From NCBI RefSeq assembly GCF_900606115.1, contig NZ_UWPJ01000006.1, forward strand, positions 52,414 to 116,413: a stretch of DNA of 64,000 nt. Direction: 5' to 3'. The translations under genes were made by a program, and so were the position numbers. Source of the DNA: Pigmentiphaga humi. Its GTDB lineage: Bacteria; Pseudomonadota; Gammaproteobacteria; Burkholderiales; Burkholderiaceae_B. A model generated the notes under the pieces. It did no database searches and was not told where the DNA came from. It was given only the letters and a program-made list of their open reading frames with translations. Shown here piece after piece: positions 55,102 to 63,814 of the stretch; positions within the stretch are counted from its first letter, which is position 1; each line of letters begins with the position of its first letter.

Positions 55102-55143
55102 GAGAAAGCTCGTCGTGGGGGCATGCCCGCGGGCATGCCTGGT

Positions 55144-56712
55144 TCAGCCGCTACGGTCCGCGCTGATCGCGTCCTGGATTTTCCGCGTCAACACTTTACC
55201 GTAGTGGGAGCGGGGCAGGGCAGTCATGACGAGGTAGTGCCTGGGCCGCTTGTGCGAGGACAGGCGCGTCCGGCAGAAAGCGGCGAGCGCTTCGCCGTGC
55301 AGCCGGGCGCCGGGCCGAGGCACCACGGCGGCGGCGACGATCTCGCCCCATTCCGGATCCGCGATGCCCACGACCGCGGCTTCCAGCACGTCGGGATGCT
55401 CGGACAAGACCTGTTCCACTTCGGCGGGCTGCACGGACTTGCCGCCGGAGCGGATGACGGCCTTGGCCCGCCCCAGAATGCGCAGGCGGCCCTGGCAGTC
55501 TAGGCTGCCGAGGTCGCCGGTATGGAACCAGCCGTCCCGGAGCGCGGAAGCCGTCAGTTCCGGCCGTTGCCAATAGCCCTGCATGAGGTGCGCGCCGCGT
55601 ATCAGCACTTCGCCGATCTCGCCCGCGGGCAAGGGCGCGGCGCCGTCGCCGATGACGATCGTCGCGCCGGGCGTGGCCGCGCCCACCAGTCCGTGCGTGC
55701 CCTCTGGATCCGCCAGGACTCCGGCGGTTGCGCCGGGCGGGCGATAGCAGCTCCATGGCGCTTCGGTCAATCCATAGATGACCGAGAAAACCGGGCCGAA
55801 CGCATCGACGGCCTGTTGCAGCAGCGCCGGCGGCATGGCGGCCGCGCCGACCTCGATGCACGTCAGCGAACAGGCCGGCCGGCCGGCGGGCCAGTGCTTG
55901 AGGATGCGCACCAGGTGGGTCGGGACCAGCGAGGTGCACGTCGGCCGGTAGCGTTCGACCAGTTCGATGAAGCGCACCGGTTCGAAATTTCCGCCCAGTA
56001 TCAGCGTGCCCCCTTGCAGCAGGTGGGCCAGTTGCAGCACCGCGGCGATCGGCCACAGCGGACGCATGTTGAGCATGAGGTCGCCCGTCCACGGGCTGCG
56101 CACCGCGACGATATTGCGCAGCACCGCGCTGTAGCTCGCATGCGTATGCACCACCGCCTTGGGCGCGCCGGTGGTGCCGCCGGTGTAGTTGAGCGCGGCG
56201 ACGTCGTCCGGCATGCAGGCAGGAGGCGGTTCGTGCGCCGCGCCGCCTGCCGGAATTGCGTGCGCAAGCGCGTCGAGCGGGTGCGCGGCGATGCCGAGGC
56301 GCTCCAGTTCCGGACGCATGTCCTGGATCCTGGCCGCATAGTGCCCGCAATACAGCAGCGTTCGCGCGCCGGCATCGCGCAGTTGCGCGAGCAATTCGGC
56401 CGTATCGAGCGCGGGATCGAGGGCGACCCTGACCAGCCCGGCGCACATGATGCCGTGGTCGGCGAATAGGAAATCGGCCGTGGCATCGCCCAGCAGCGCG
56501 ATGCGCGCGCCGCGCTTTTCCCCGGACAGGGCGTACAGCCGCCGCGCCATGGCGGATACCGCCTGGCGCCATTGCGCGAAACTGTAGCGGCGTCCGTCCT
56601 GGGCATCGAGCAGGGCGCAGCGATGCGCCCAGGCGGTGCCGGCCTGTTCGATCAGGGCGGCGACAGTCGTGGCGGCGGGCGGGCAGGGGCCGGATGGCGG
56701 TATGGGATCCAT
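55144..56712 (-). CDS. AMP-forming acyl-CoA synthetase
   Basis: 522-residue ANL-superfamily ligase that activates a carboxylic acid with ATP and CoA. The phosphate loop YTGGTTGAPKAVVH, the YGLTE motif, the HTGDLG hinge region, and the catalytic C-terminal lysine in PRSHYGKVLTRKI are present. The acid is not predictable. It is divergent from the enoyl-CoA hydratase gene, which suggests activation followed by beta-oxidation-like steps. Confidence 0.91.
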   Translation of the reverse strand: MDPIPPSGPCPPAATTVAALIEQAGTAWAHRCALLDAQDGRRYSFAQWRQAVSAMARRLYALSGEKRGARIALLGDATADFLFADHGIMCAGLVRVALDPALDTAELLAQLRDAGARTLLYCGHYAARIQDMRPELERLGIAAHPLDALAHAIPAGGAAHEPPPACMPDDVAALNYTGGTTGAPKAVVHTHASYSAVLRNIVAVRSPWTGDLMLNMRPLWPIAAVLQLAHLLQGGTLILGGNFEPVRFIELVERYRPTCTSLVPTHLVRILKHWPAGRPACSLTCIEVGAAAMPPALLQQAVDAFGPVFSVIYGLTEAPWSCYRPPGATAGVLADPEGTHGLVGAATPGATIVIGDGAAPLPAGEIGEVLIRGAHLMQGYWQRPELTASALRDGWFHTGDLGSLDCQGRLRILGRAKAVIRSGGKSVQPAEVEQVLSEHPDVLEAAVVGIADPEWGEIVAAAVVPRPGARLHGEALAAFCRTRLSSHKRPRHYLVMTALPRSHYGKVLTRKIQDAISADRSG

Positions 56713-56714
56713 CT

Positions 56715-56747
56715 GTTCATAATAAACACAGGTTGTGCTCTATACAA
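56715..56747. promoter_or_regulatory. Candidate operators in the CoA ligase/enoyl-CoA hydratase promoter
   Basis: The 84-bp divergent gap holds a near-palindrome GTTCATAATAAAC (56715-56727, one mismatch) and a TTGT-N7-ACAA dyad (56733-56747). Either could bind the adjacent IclR regulator. Confidence 0.35.
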
Positions 56748-56796
56748 ACTCTTCCTAGAATTTGCCTGTCGGCCCAGCCGTGTTGTGGAGAGCAGG

Positions 56797-57549
56797 ATGA
56801 GTATCGATTTCGAAGCGGCGGGCGACGGGGTCTACGTCGTGACGCTGAACCGGCCCGAGCGGCTGAATGCACTGGATCCGGACCACAAGGCGGCGCTGGC
56901 CGACGTCTGGCGCCAGGCCGAGGCGCGCGACGAGGTGCGCGCGCTGGTGGTGCGCGGCGCGGGTCCCAAGGCGTTCTGCGCCGGTTCGGATTTCAAGGAA
57001 ATGAAGCGCACCGGCAAGACGGTGGGCACGGACGCCCTTGCCGACGCCATTCCGACCGTCGGCCTGGAGTTGACCAAGCCGGTGGTGGCGGCGCTGCATG
57101 GCTACGTCGTCGGCTTCGGACTCACCCTGGCGATCCATTGCGACATCCGGGTGGCGGCGCCGCAGGCGCGTTTGTCGTTCCCCGAGGTCGAACACGGCAT
57201 GTTGTCCGGCATCAGCGACATCACGCTGCCGGGCATCGTGGGAGAGGCGGCCGCGCTCGAGATCATGCTGACGGGCCGGGCCTACGATGCCGAAGAGGCG
57301 CGGCAGATCCGGCTGGTGAACCGGATCGCGCCGGACAGCTTCGGCGATGCGCTCGCCACGGCGCGCTTGCTGGCGGGCAACTCCCAGCATGCCACGCGGC
57401 TCACCAAGCGCCTGGTGCTGGCCGAACGGCGGGCGACCATCGCGCGGCACCTGCAAGCGGTGGCGCAGGCCCGCCTGGATATCGAACAATCCAGCCGCCA
57501 TGCCGCGGTAGTCGGCGGCGGCGCGCAGCCGCGCGCCAGGATGGCTTGA
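56797..57549 (+). CDS. Enoyl-CoA hydratase/isomerase-family protein
   Basis: 250-residue crotonase-fold protein. The oxyanion-hole segments are FCAGSDFKEM (about 65) and HGYVVGFGLTLAIHCDIRV (about 103-121). The second part shows VEHGMLSGISDITLPGIVG, where canonical hydratases keep a catalytic Glu; I see no clear equivalent, so the reaction may differ from hydration. It starts with GGAGAGCAGGATG. A hydrolase gene follows after 3 bp. Confidence 0.87.
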   Translation: MSIDFEAAGDGVYVVTLNRPERLNALDPDHKAALADVWRQAEARDEVRALVVRGAGPKAFCAGSDFKEMKRTGKTVGTDALADAIPTVGLELTKPVVAALHGYVVGFGLTLAIHCDIRVAAPQARLSFPEVEHGMLSGISDITLPGIVGEAAALEIMLTGRAYDAEEARQIRLVNRIAPDSFGDALATARLLAGNSQHATRLTKRLVLAERRATIARHLQAVAQARLDIEQSSRHAAVVGGGAQPRARMA

Positions 57550-57552
57550 CCG

Positions 57553-58425
57553 ATGGCGGACGATACATCCGCGCCAGCCCTGCCCGCCTGGTTCGAGCGC
57601 GCCGTGGCCACGCCCGGCGCCTCGCATTTCGTCACGTCGCGGGGCGCGCGGCTGCACTATCTGGCGTGGGGGCTCGAACGCCGCGTGCTGCCGGGCCTGC
57701 TGTTCGTCCACGGCTACCGGGCGCATGCCCGTTATTGGGATGGCATCGCGCCGTACTTCGCCGGCCGGTACCGGGTCGTGGCGATGGATCTTGCCGGCAT
57801 GGGCGACAGCGGCCGCCGGGAGGCTTACAGCGCCCTCGGTTTCGCGCAGGATATCGCCGCGGTCATCGAGGATGCGGGGCTGGGGCCGGCAGCCGTCGTG
57901 GGGCACAGTTTCGGCGGCGCCCGCGCGCTGCGGACCGCCGCGGAGTTTCCCGGCCTGATCCGGCACGTGATCGCGGTCGACAGCATCTGCCGCTTCGCCG
58001 ACAGCCCGCCCAGCAGCGCCGGCACGCCCCGGCGGCCGCGCACCGAGCCCTATCCCGATTACGCCAGCGCGCGGGCGCGCTACCGGCTGACGCCGGACCA
58101 GCCTTGCGACAACGGCTACCTGGTCGACCACATTGCCCGCCATTCCCTGCGGCGCGAGGGAGACGGCTGGCTCTGGAAGTTCGATCCCTTCCTGCCGCCC
58201 GGCCCGCACGAGCCGGACGCCGCCGTCGTGCTGGGCGGGCTGGACGTGCCGGTGGACTACGTGCGGGGCGAATTCAGCACCGTCGTCCGGCAGCAGGAAG
58301 CCGAGCGCATCGTGGCGTGCCTGAGGCACGGACGCGGGCCGGTCGTGGTGCCGCAGGCCTATCACTATCTGATGCTGGATCAGCCCCTGGCGCTGGTCGC
58401 TGCGCTGCGGGCGCTGCTGGCCTGA
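57553..58425 (+). CDS. Alpha/beta hydrolase, co-transcribed with the enoyl-CoA hydratase-like gene
   Basis: 290-residue hydrolase with oxyanion motif VHGYRAHARYWDG, nucleophile S119 in VVGHSFGGARA, and a late His in PQAYHYLMLDQP. The start lies 3 bp beyond the hydratase gene, so they share a transcript. Hydrolysis of a CoA thioester or a ring-derived ester is possible from context, but not shown. Confidence 0.87.
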   Translation: MADDTSAPALPAWFERAVATPGASHFVTSRGARLHYLAWGLERRVLPGLLFVHGYRAHARYWDGIAPYFAGRYRVVAMDLAGMGDSGRREAYSALGFAQDIAAVIEDAGLGPAAVVGHSFGGARALRTAAEFPGLIRHVIAVDSICRFADSPPSSAGTPRRPRTEPYPDYASARARYRLTPDQPCDNGYLVDHIARHSLRREGDGWLWKFDPFLPPGPHEPDAAVVLGGLDVPVDYVRGEFSTVVRQQEAERIVACLRHGRGPVVVPQAYHYLMLDQPLALVAALRALLA

Positions 58426-58486
58426 GTGGCGGCAAAGCTTCTTTCTGCTCCGGCCGGGTCTCGCGCCCGGCCCCGGCGCGGCAGCG

Positions 58487-59593
58487 TCACCGGCGCAGCC
58501 ACAGATACACCCCGCTGCCCAGCACGATGATGGCCACCACGTCCAGCACGGCCCACAGTATTTTCAGAGACAGCCAGCCGTAGTCGCCGAAATGCAGCGG
58601 CTGCGACAGCGATAGCGCCTGGACGTACCAGGGCATGGCGGCGTGCTCGGCCAGCCGGCCGGTCTGGCCATCGACGAGCGCCGTATGGATGAGCTGCCGC
58701 GTGGCCGGCCGGTTGCCGTGGGCGATCACCAGGAAGTGGCGGGGGCCGCTCACCGTCATGCCCGGGAAAATGATGCTGGCCGGTTCCGTGCCGGGCGCGG
58801 CGGCGTGGACCGCGGCCAGTACGTCGGCGAGCGGCGCGAGCGTGGCGGGAGGCCGGTCGGCCGCATGGCGCTGGATCATGGGAAGCAGGTGATCGGCGCG
58901 CCATAGCTGGCCGAGCGGCAGTTCCAGGGCGTTGATGGTGCCGGTCAGGCCGATGACGGCGACCCAGAGCGCGGTACCCAGGCCTAGCACGTTGTGGAAG
59001 TACAGCCAGCGCGTGCGCTGCGCGCTGCGGCGCCTGATCGTGCGGAACGAAAGCTTGCGCATGAACGGCGCGTAGAGCACCACGCCGGAAATCAGAGCGA
59101 CCGTCAGCAGCACGCCCATCGCGCCGAGGAACAGCGTGCCGGGCAGTCCGGCGTAGAGGTCGGTGTGCAGCCTGAGCATGACCTCCATGAAAATTCCGAC
59201 GACGCCCTCGGGCTCGGTTCCCGGCGTTTCCAGCACGGCACCGGTCGCGCGCTCGTACCAATGGGTGTGGCCGCCGTGCTCGCGGTCGAGACTGTCCGAG
59301 GTGCCGACCTGCACATAGGGTTCGCCATCTTCGAGCAGCACGAAATTGACGTGCCGGCCCAGCCCTCGGCCGGCCGCATGGGCGATGAAATCATCCAGCG
59401 TGGGCGGACCGGCGCCCGCGGCCGGGCGGACGATCTCGCCGGTTCCGGCCAGCGGCGCCTCGAACGCATGTTCGATCTCATCGTGGAAGATCAGCGGCAG
59501 GCCGGTCACGCACAATAGCAACAGGAAGACGGTGCCGGCCAGGCTGCTCCATTTGTGCAGCCAGGACCAGGCGCGCAGGGTCGAGGATTTCAT
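58487..59593 (-). CDS. PepSY-associated membrane protein
   Basis: 368-residue inner-membrane protein with four predicted helices: N-terminal GTVFLLLLCVTGLPLIF, a pair in the middle including LFLGAMGVLLTVALISGVVLYAPF, and a last one near the C-terminus. PepSY-like periplasmic parts lie between them. Members of this PiuB-like family frequently sit beside siderophore receptors and are linked to ferric-siderophore reduction or iron release. It lies 27 bp after the TonB receptor stop, so it is the fourth gene of the Fur-controlled operon. Confidence 0.87.
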   Translation of the reverse strand: MKSSTLRAWSWLHKWSSLAGTVFLLLLCVTGLPLIFHDEIEHAFEAPLAGTGEIVRPAAGAGPPTLDDFIAHAAGRGLGRHVNFVLLEDGEPYVQVGTSDSLDREHGGHTHWYERATGAVLETPGTEPEGVVGIFMEVMLRLHTDLYAGLPGTLFLGAMGVLLTVALISGVVLYAPFMRKLSFRTIRRRSAQRTRWLYFHNVLGLGTALWVAVIGLTGTINALELPLGQLWRADHLLPMIQRHAADRPPATLAPLADVLAAVHAAAPGTEPASIIFPGMTVSGPRHFLVIAHGNRPATRQLIHTALVDGQTGRLAEHAAMPWYVQALSLSQPLHFGDYGWLSLKILWAVLDVVAIIVLGSGVYLWLRR

Positions 59594-59620
59594 CCGCGTG
59601 TCGGCTCCACGTCGCAGGCC

Positions 59621-62119
59621 TTACCAGCGCTTGCGCAGCGTGACCTGGAAGGTGCGCGGCTGGCCCCAGAAGCATTGCACCGTGTTCAGGCAATAGCTGA
59701 CGTACTGCTTGTCCGCCAGGTTGGCGACCCCCAGCGAGAGTTTCCAGCCCGGCAGCGCCGGGTTGGCGCGGCCGAAGTCGTAGTGCAGCGCCATGTCGAG
59801 CAAGGTCAGCGAGGGCAGGCGCATGCTGATGGCGGTGTCCGCGTAGTTCGAACCCAGGTAGCGCACGCCCATGCCGGCGGTGAAGCCGTCGAGCGGGCCG
59901 GAGGTGAAGTGATAGCCTGCCCACAGCGAGGCGGTGTGGCGCGGCGTGCGGGACAGCGGCTTGCCCTGCAGCGAGACGCCGGCGGAATTGGGATTGGCGC
60001 GCGTGACTTCCGAATCGGTGTAGGCATAGGCGGCGATCAGGCTGACGTTGCGCACCGGCTGCATGCGCGCCTCGGCGCTGATGCCGTTGATCTCGACTTC
60101 TCCCGTCTGCACCGAGAAACCGGTATGGCCGGCAGCGGTGTCGGGGGTCAGCACATTGCTCTGGGTCAGCTTGTAGGCGGCCAGGGTCAGCAGCAGGTTG
60201 CCGCCCTCGGGCTGGTACTTGACGCCGACTTCCGCCTGGCGGCCTTTGGTGGGCTCGAAAGGCGTGCCGTCGAAGTCGGTTCCCAGTGTGGGCTCGAACG
60301 AGGTGGAGTAGCTCGCATACGGGGCGATGCCGCCGTCCATCAGATAGTTCACGCCTATCCGCCCGCTGAAAGCCTTGTCCGAGCGCGAGACGGTCGAGCC
60401 CGCCACGCGGTTGTCGGTGTCGGCATCGGCGCGGTCGTAGCGGCCGCCTACGGTGAACACCCATCGGCCGGTGCGGATCTGGTCCTGGGCATAGAGGCCG
60501 ACCTGGGTCATCTCCTGGAGGGTGGACAGGCGCGGCGCGAGCGCCGGGATGGGACTGCCGTAGACCGGCGCGTAGAGATCGAGATCGGAGGCCAGCTGCG
60601 AGGCGAAGCGGTAATCGTCGCGCTGCCGGATGACGTCCACGCCGAGCAGCAGGGTATGGTCCAGGCCGCCGGTCGAGAAGCGGGCCTGGGCCTGGTTGTC
60701 GACCGCCAGGACGCTGCCCTGGGCCTGGCCCATCGTGGCCACGCGCGTCAGCGTGCGCTGGTCTGCCCCCAGGGCGGCGGCCGCCATGGCCCGGGTGGTG
60801 ACGTCGACACTGGTGTAGCGCACGTTCTGGCGCAGCGTCCAGTCCGGATTCAGGCGATGTTCCAGCGCGTAGCCGATGCCGTATTGCTTGCGGTCGAAGC
60901 GGTCCCAACCGGGCTCGCCCGAGAAGCGTTCGCGCGGCAGCTGGCCGTTGGGATTGGGCAGCAGCGTGCCGGCCGCCGGCAGCGCCTGGTACTGCGGGAT
61001 CAGATCGTCGTGCTGATAGTGGGTGAGCAGCGTCAGCGACGTGTCCGCCGACGGCCGCCACGTGAAGGACGGCGCGATCAGCCGGCGCTTTTCGTGCGAG
61101 AAATCGTTCAGCCCGTCGTTGCCGCGCGCCAGGCCGGTCAGCCGGTACAGCAGCTTGCCCTCGTCGTCGATGGGGCCGGTCGTGTCGAAGGCGAGTTGCA
61201 GGCGGTCGAAATTGCCGCCCTGCAGCAGGACTTCGTGGGAAGGCGTGGCCTGGGGGCGGCGGCTCACCATGTTGAGGATGCCGCCGGGCGAGCTCTGGCC
61301 GAACAGCACCGAGGCCGGCCCCTGCAGCAGTTCGATGCGCTCGAGCATGTAGGGATCGAACTGGGGGACGGCCACGCTGTACTGGCTGAACGGCAGGCGC
61401 AGGCCGTCCAGATAATCGCGCGGATAGAAGCCGCGCGTCTGCACCACGTCGGAATGGGTATTGGTGGCGCCGAACGAGGCCAGCGCGCCCGGCGCGTATT
61501 GCAGTGCATGCGTGACGGTGGACGCCTCCTGCAATTCGAGCTGCTCGCGCGGGATGACCGTCAGCGTCTGCGGCGTCTCGAGCAGCGGGGTGTCGGTCTT
61601 GGTCGCCGTTGCGCTGCGGCTGGCGATCAGGCCCTGGACGGGGCCGTCGGCGGTTTCGCGGTCCACCGTGCCGGTGACCGCGATCTCGGGCAGCGTGGAG
61701 GCGGCGGGGGCGGCAGGCGCTGCGGCGACCGGCGCCGCGCGCAGCACGTATCCGCCGTTGGCCTGGGCGACGGCCTCCAGGCCGGTGCCGGCGAGCAGCG
61801 CGCGCAACGCCGCCGGCACGCTGTGGCTGCCGCGCAGGCCGGGGCTTTGCAGGCCGCGGGTCTGCTCGGCCGTGAACGACAGCATCACCCCGGCTTCGCG
61901 GCCGAAGCGGTTGAGCGCCTGCACCAGCGGACCCGCCGGTATGTCGTAGGTCCGGGCCGGCTCGGCCGCCTGTGCGTAGGCGGCCGGGATCGCGGCGGCG
62001 AACAGCGGCGCGCCCGCGGCAAGCGTAATGGCGCGGGCCAGGGCATGCAGATTCAGGCTGCGCAGCGAAGCAGGAGAGGCAGGGCGTTGCCGGCGGGTGT
62101 GGGACCGGACTGGATCCAT
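59621..62119 (-). CDS. TonB-dependent siderophore receptor with STN signalling domain
   Basis: 832-residue outer-membrane receptor. A signal peptide ends near PAAYAQA. An STN domain (about 57-110) is the sensor that contacts FecR. The TonB-box/plug region (about 150-280) has DTPLLETPQTLTVIP and LERIELLQGPASVLFGQSSP, and the 22-strand barrel ends in the canonical ...LRKRW. An AAGGAA site precedes the ATG. The presence of STN and the sigma/anti-sigma genes upstream indicates surface signalling by the ferric-siderophore. The Bordetella receptor BfrZ has this type of locus and is a candidate identity, not established here. Confidence 0.92.
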   Translation of the reverse strand: MDPVRSHTRRQRPASPASLRSLNLHALARAITLAAGAPLFAAAIPAAYAQAAEPARTYDIPAGPLVQALNRFGREAGVMLSFTAEQTRGLQSPGLRGSHSVPAALRALLAGTGLEAVAQANGGYVLRAAPVAAAPAAPAASTLPEIAVTGTVDRETADGPVQGLIASRSATATKTDTPLLETPQTLTVIPREQLELQEASTVTHALQYAPGALASFGATNTHSDVVQTRGFYPRDYLDGLRLPFSQYSVAVPQFDPYMLERIELLQGPASVLFGQSSPGGILNMVSRRPQATPSHEVLLQGGNFDRLQLAFDTTGPIDDEGKLLYRLTGLARGNDGLNDFSHEKRRLIAPSFTWRPSADTSLTLLTHYQHDDLIPQYQALPAAGTLLPNPNGQLPRERFSGEPGWDRFDRKQYGIGYALEHRLNPDWTLRQNVRYTSVDVTTRAMAAAALGADQRTLTRVATMGQAQGSVLAVDNQAQARFSTGGLDHTLLLGVDVIRQRDDYRFASQLASDLDLYAPVYGSPIPALAPRLSTLQEMTQVGLYAQDQIRTGRWVFTVGGRYDRADADTDNRVAGSTVSRSDKAFSGRIGVNYLMDGGIAPYASYSTSFEPTLGTDFDGTPFEPTKGRQAEVGVKYQPEGGNLLLTLAAYKLTQSNVLTPDTAAGHTGFSVQTGEVEINGISAEARMQPVRNVSLIAAYAYTDSEVTRANPNSAGVSLQGKPLSRTPRHTASLWAGYHFTSGPLDGFTAGMGVRYLGSNYADTAISMRLPSLTLLDMALHYDFGRANPALPGWKLSLGVANLADKQYVSYCLNTVQCFWGQPRTFQVTLRKRW

Positions 62120-62207
62120 GATGTAGGTTCCTTGGAGGGCAATCGAAAGTGGCCGGCGGTGAAAAAGCGGCTCTTACTTTCATTGCCCCGCGAGAAACGG
62201 AAAGGGA

Positions 62208-63215
62208 TCAGATTCGGCGCGGATCGGGCTGTACCGTGACCCAATAGCGGGTGCGCAGCAGCACCTGGACCGGCAGCGTGGTGGCCAGCATGTCCAGCAC
62301 GCGGTCGGTGTCGGCCAGCGGATAGGTGCCGCTCACCTTGAGGCCGGCGACCGCGGGATCGCAGGCCAGCCGGCCCGGCCGGTGGCGGCCGAGTTCTTCA
62401 AGGAAGCGGGCCAGCGGCATGTCCTGGGCCACGATCATGCCCTGGGTCCAGGCCATGGCGTTCTCGTCCGCCGCGCCATCGGCCCGGACGTCGTCGCGCG
62501 TGAAAGAGCCTTGCGTGCCGGCCCGCAACACGAGCGCGGCGTCGCTGTTGCGGCCGGACCGGATCTCCACCGCGCCGTCGAACACCGCGACACGGCTGGC
62601 GCCCGCGGCATCCGGATCGCGCACGGTGAAGCGCGTGCCGAGCGCGCGTGCGCTGCCTTGCGCGGTGCGCACCAGGAAAGGACGGGACTGCGGCTGCGGA
62701 TCGTGGGCGGTCGCGACGAGGATTTCGCCGGCGCGCAGCACCAGCATGCGCTCGGTCGCGGTGTAGCGGACATCGACGGCGGTGCCGCTGTTGAGCTCCA
62801 CGTGCGTGCCGTCCGGCAGCGTGAGCCGGGCGCGTTCGCCGGTGCCGGTGCGATGGTCGGCGGTCCAGTGGCCCCACGGGGCATGTTCTTCTGCGAACCA
62901 GGCGCCGCCGCCGGCGAGCAGCAGCATGGCCATGGTCTTGAGCGCCTGGCGGCGCGCCGGATTGCCGCTTGCCAGCGTGGCATGGGCAAGCGGCGGGGGC
63001 AGGCCTCTGAGCGTGCCGCCGAAGGATTCGATGCGCTGCCATGCCCGCTCATGGTCGGGATGGGCGGCGCGCCAACGCCGCCAGCGCTGGCGCAGATCCT
63101 CCGAGGCGTCGTCGGATTGCAGCTCCACCAGCCAACAGGCCGCCTGGCGGCGGACATCGGCGGGAATGGGGGCGCCGCGGTCGTCGGCCAGGGCGATGAA
63201 AGGGGGCGGGGACAT
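62208..63215 (-). CDS. FecR-family anti-sigma/signal transducer
   Basis: 335-residue inner-membrane regulator: an N-terminal cytosolic anti-sigma part with DUF4880-like WLVELQSDDASEDLRQRWRR, a single helix (about 92-110, ALKTMAMLLLAGGGAWF), and a periplasmic FecR domain (about 130-335). In the family, it holds the sigma factor until the receptor's STN domain signals through the periplasm. MSPPPFIALAD at 63215 is the start. It is 7 bp after the sigma factor stop. Confidence 0.92.
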   Translation of the reverse strand: MSPPPFIALADDRGAPIPADVRRQAACWLVELQSDDASEDLRQRWRRWRAAHPDHERAWQRIESFGGTLRGLPPPLAHATLASGNPARRQALKTMAMLLLAGGGAWFAEEHAPWGHWTADHRTGTGERARLTLPDGTHVELNSGTAVDVRYTATERMLVLRAGEILVATAHDPQPQSRPFLVRTAQGSARALGTRFTVRDPDAAGASRVAVFDGAVEIRSGRNSDAALVLRAGTQGSFTRDDVRADGAADENAMAWTQGMIVAQDMPLARFLEELGRHRPGRLACDPAVAGLKVSGTYPLADTDRVLDMLATTLPVQVLLRTRYWVTVQPDPRRI

Positions 63216-63222
63216 GTCGGCT

Positions 63223-63723
63223 TTACCCGAAGCAGCACTGCTCGAGCGCGCGCGCCACATAGCGTTTGACGGTGGGGACGGAAATCCCCAGCCGTGCGGC
63301 GATCTCGCTCTGCTTGAGCCCGTCCAGCTGCGACATCAGGAAGGCCTGGCGCACGCGCAGCGGCAGGCCGTCGAGCAGTTTGTCCAGCGCCACCAGGGTT
63401 TCCAGCAGTATCGCCCGGGCCTCGGGCGAAGGGGACAGCGGCTCGGGCAATTGGGCCAGCGCATCCAGGAACGCCTGCTCGATGCGCTGGTGGCGGCGCA
63501 TGTTCATCACCAGGCCGTTGGCAATGGTCGTCAGCAGCGCGCGCGGCTCGTGGATGACCGGCAGCGCCTCCTTGGCCAGCACCCGCACGAAGGTATCGTG
63601 CGCCAGGTCGGCGGCGGCGAAAGAGTCGCCGAGCTTGCGGCGCAGCCAGCCCAGCAGCCAACCGTGATGGTCGGCGTACAGGCTTTCGACTTGCTGCGTA
63701 GGCGGAATATCGGCGGCGGCCAC
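63223..63723 (-). CDS. ECF sigma factor, FecI type
   Basis: 166-residue group-4 sigma factor with region 2 (VESLYADHHGWLLGWLRRKL, AADLAHDTFVRVL) and region 4 (LPLRVRQAFLMSQLDGL, EIAARLGISVPTVKRYVARAL), closely similar in layout to FecI. No good ATG is in frame. The GTG at 63723 gives MAAADIPPTQQVE, matching family length, but an upstream start as far as 63846 is possible. Regulated by the Fur box upstream; its product drives the receptor gene. Confidence 0.87.
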   Translation of the reverse strand: MAAADIPPTQQVESLYADHHGWLLGWLRRKLGDSFAAADLAHDTFVRVLAKEALPVIHEPRALLTTIANGLVMNMRRHQRIEQAFLDALAQLPEPLSPSPEARAILLETLVALDKLLDGLPLRVRQAFLMSQLDGLKQSEIAARLGISVPTVKRYVARALEQCCFG

Positions 63724-63770
63724 GGTATGGGTTCCATGCCTGGCGGCCAGGCTGGCGGAGTAGTGTGAAA

Positions 63771-63785
63771 TGAGAATTGTTATGA
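63771..63785 (-). promoter_or_regulatory. Fur box
   Basis: TGAGAAT-T-GTTATGA matches the 7-1-7 Fur consensus TGATAAT-N-ATTATCA at 11 of 14 positions. It overlaps the likely -10, so iron-loaded Fur would block transcription of the sigma-FecR-receptor-PepSY operon. Confidence 0.8.
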
Positions 63786-63814
63786 TTATAGATAGGTGCC
63801 GGAAAATAGGTAAA
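63785..63814 (-). promoter_or_regulatory. Promoter of the ECF sigma operon
   Basis: On the minus strand, TTTACC (63814-63809), an 18-bp spacer and a perfect TATAAT (63790-63785), about 60 bp upstream of the sigma gene start. The Fur box overlaps the -10 and the start site. Confidence 0.6.
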
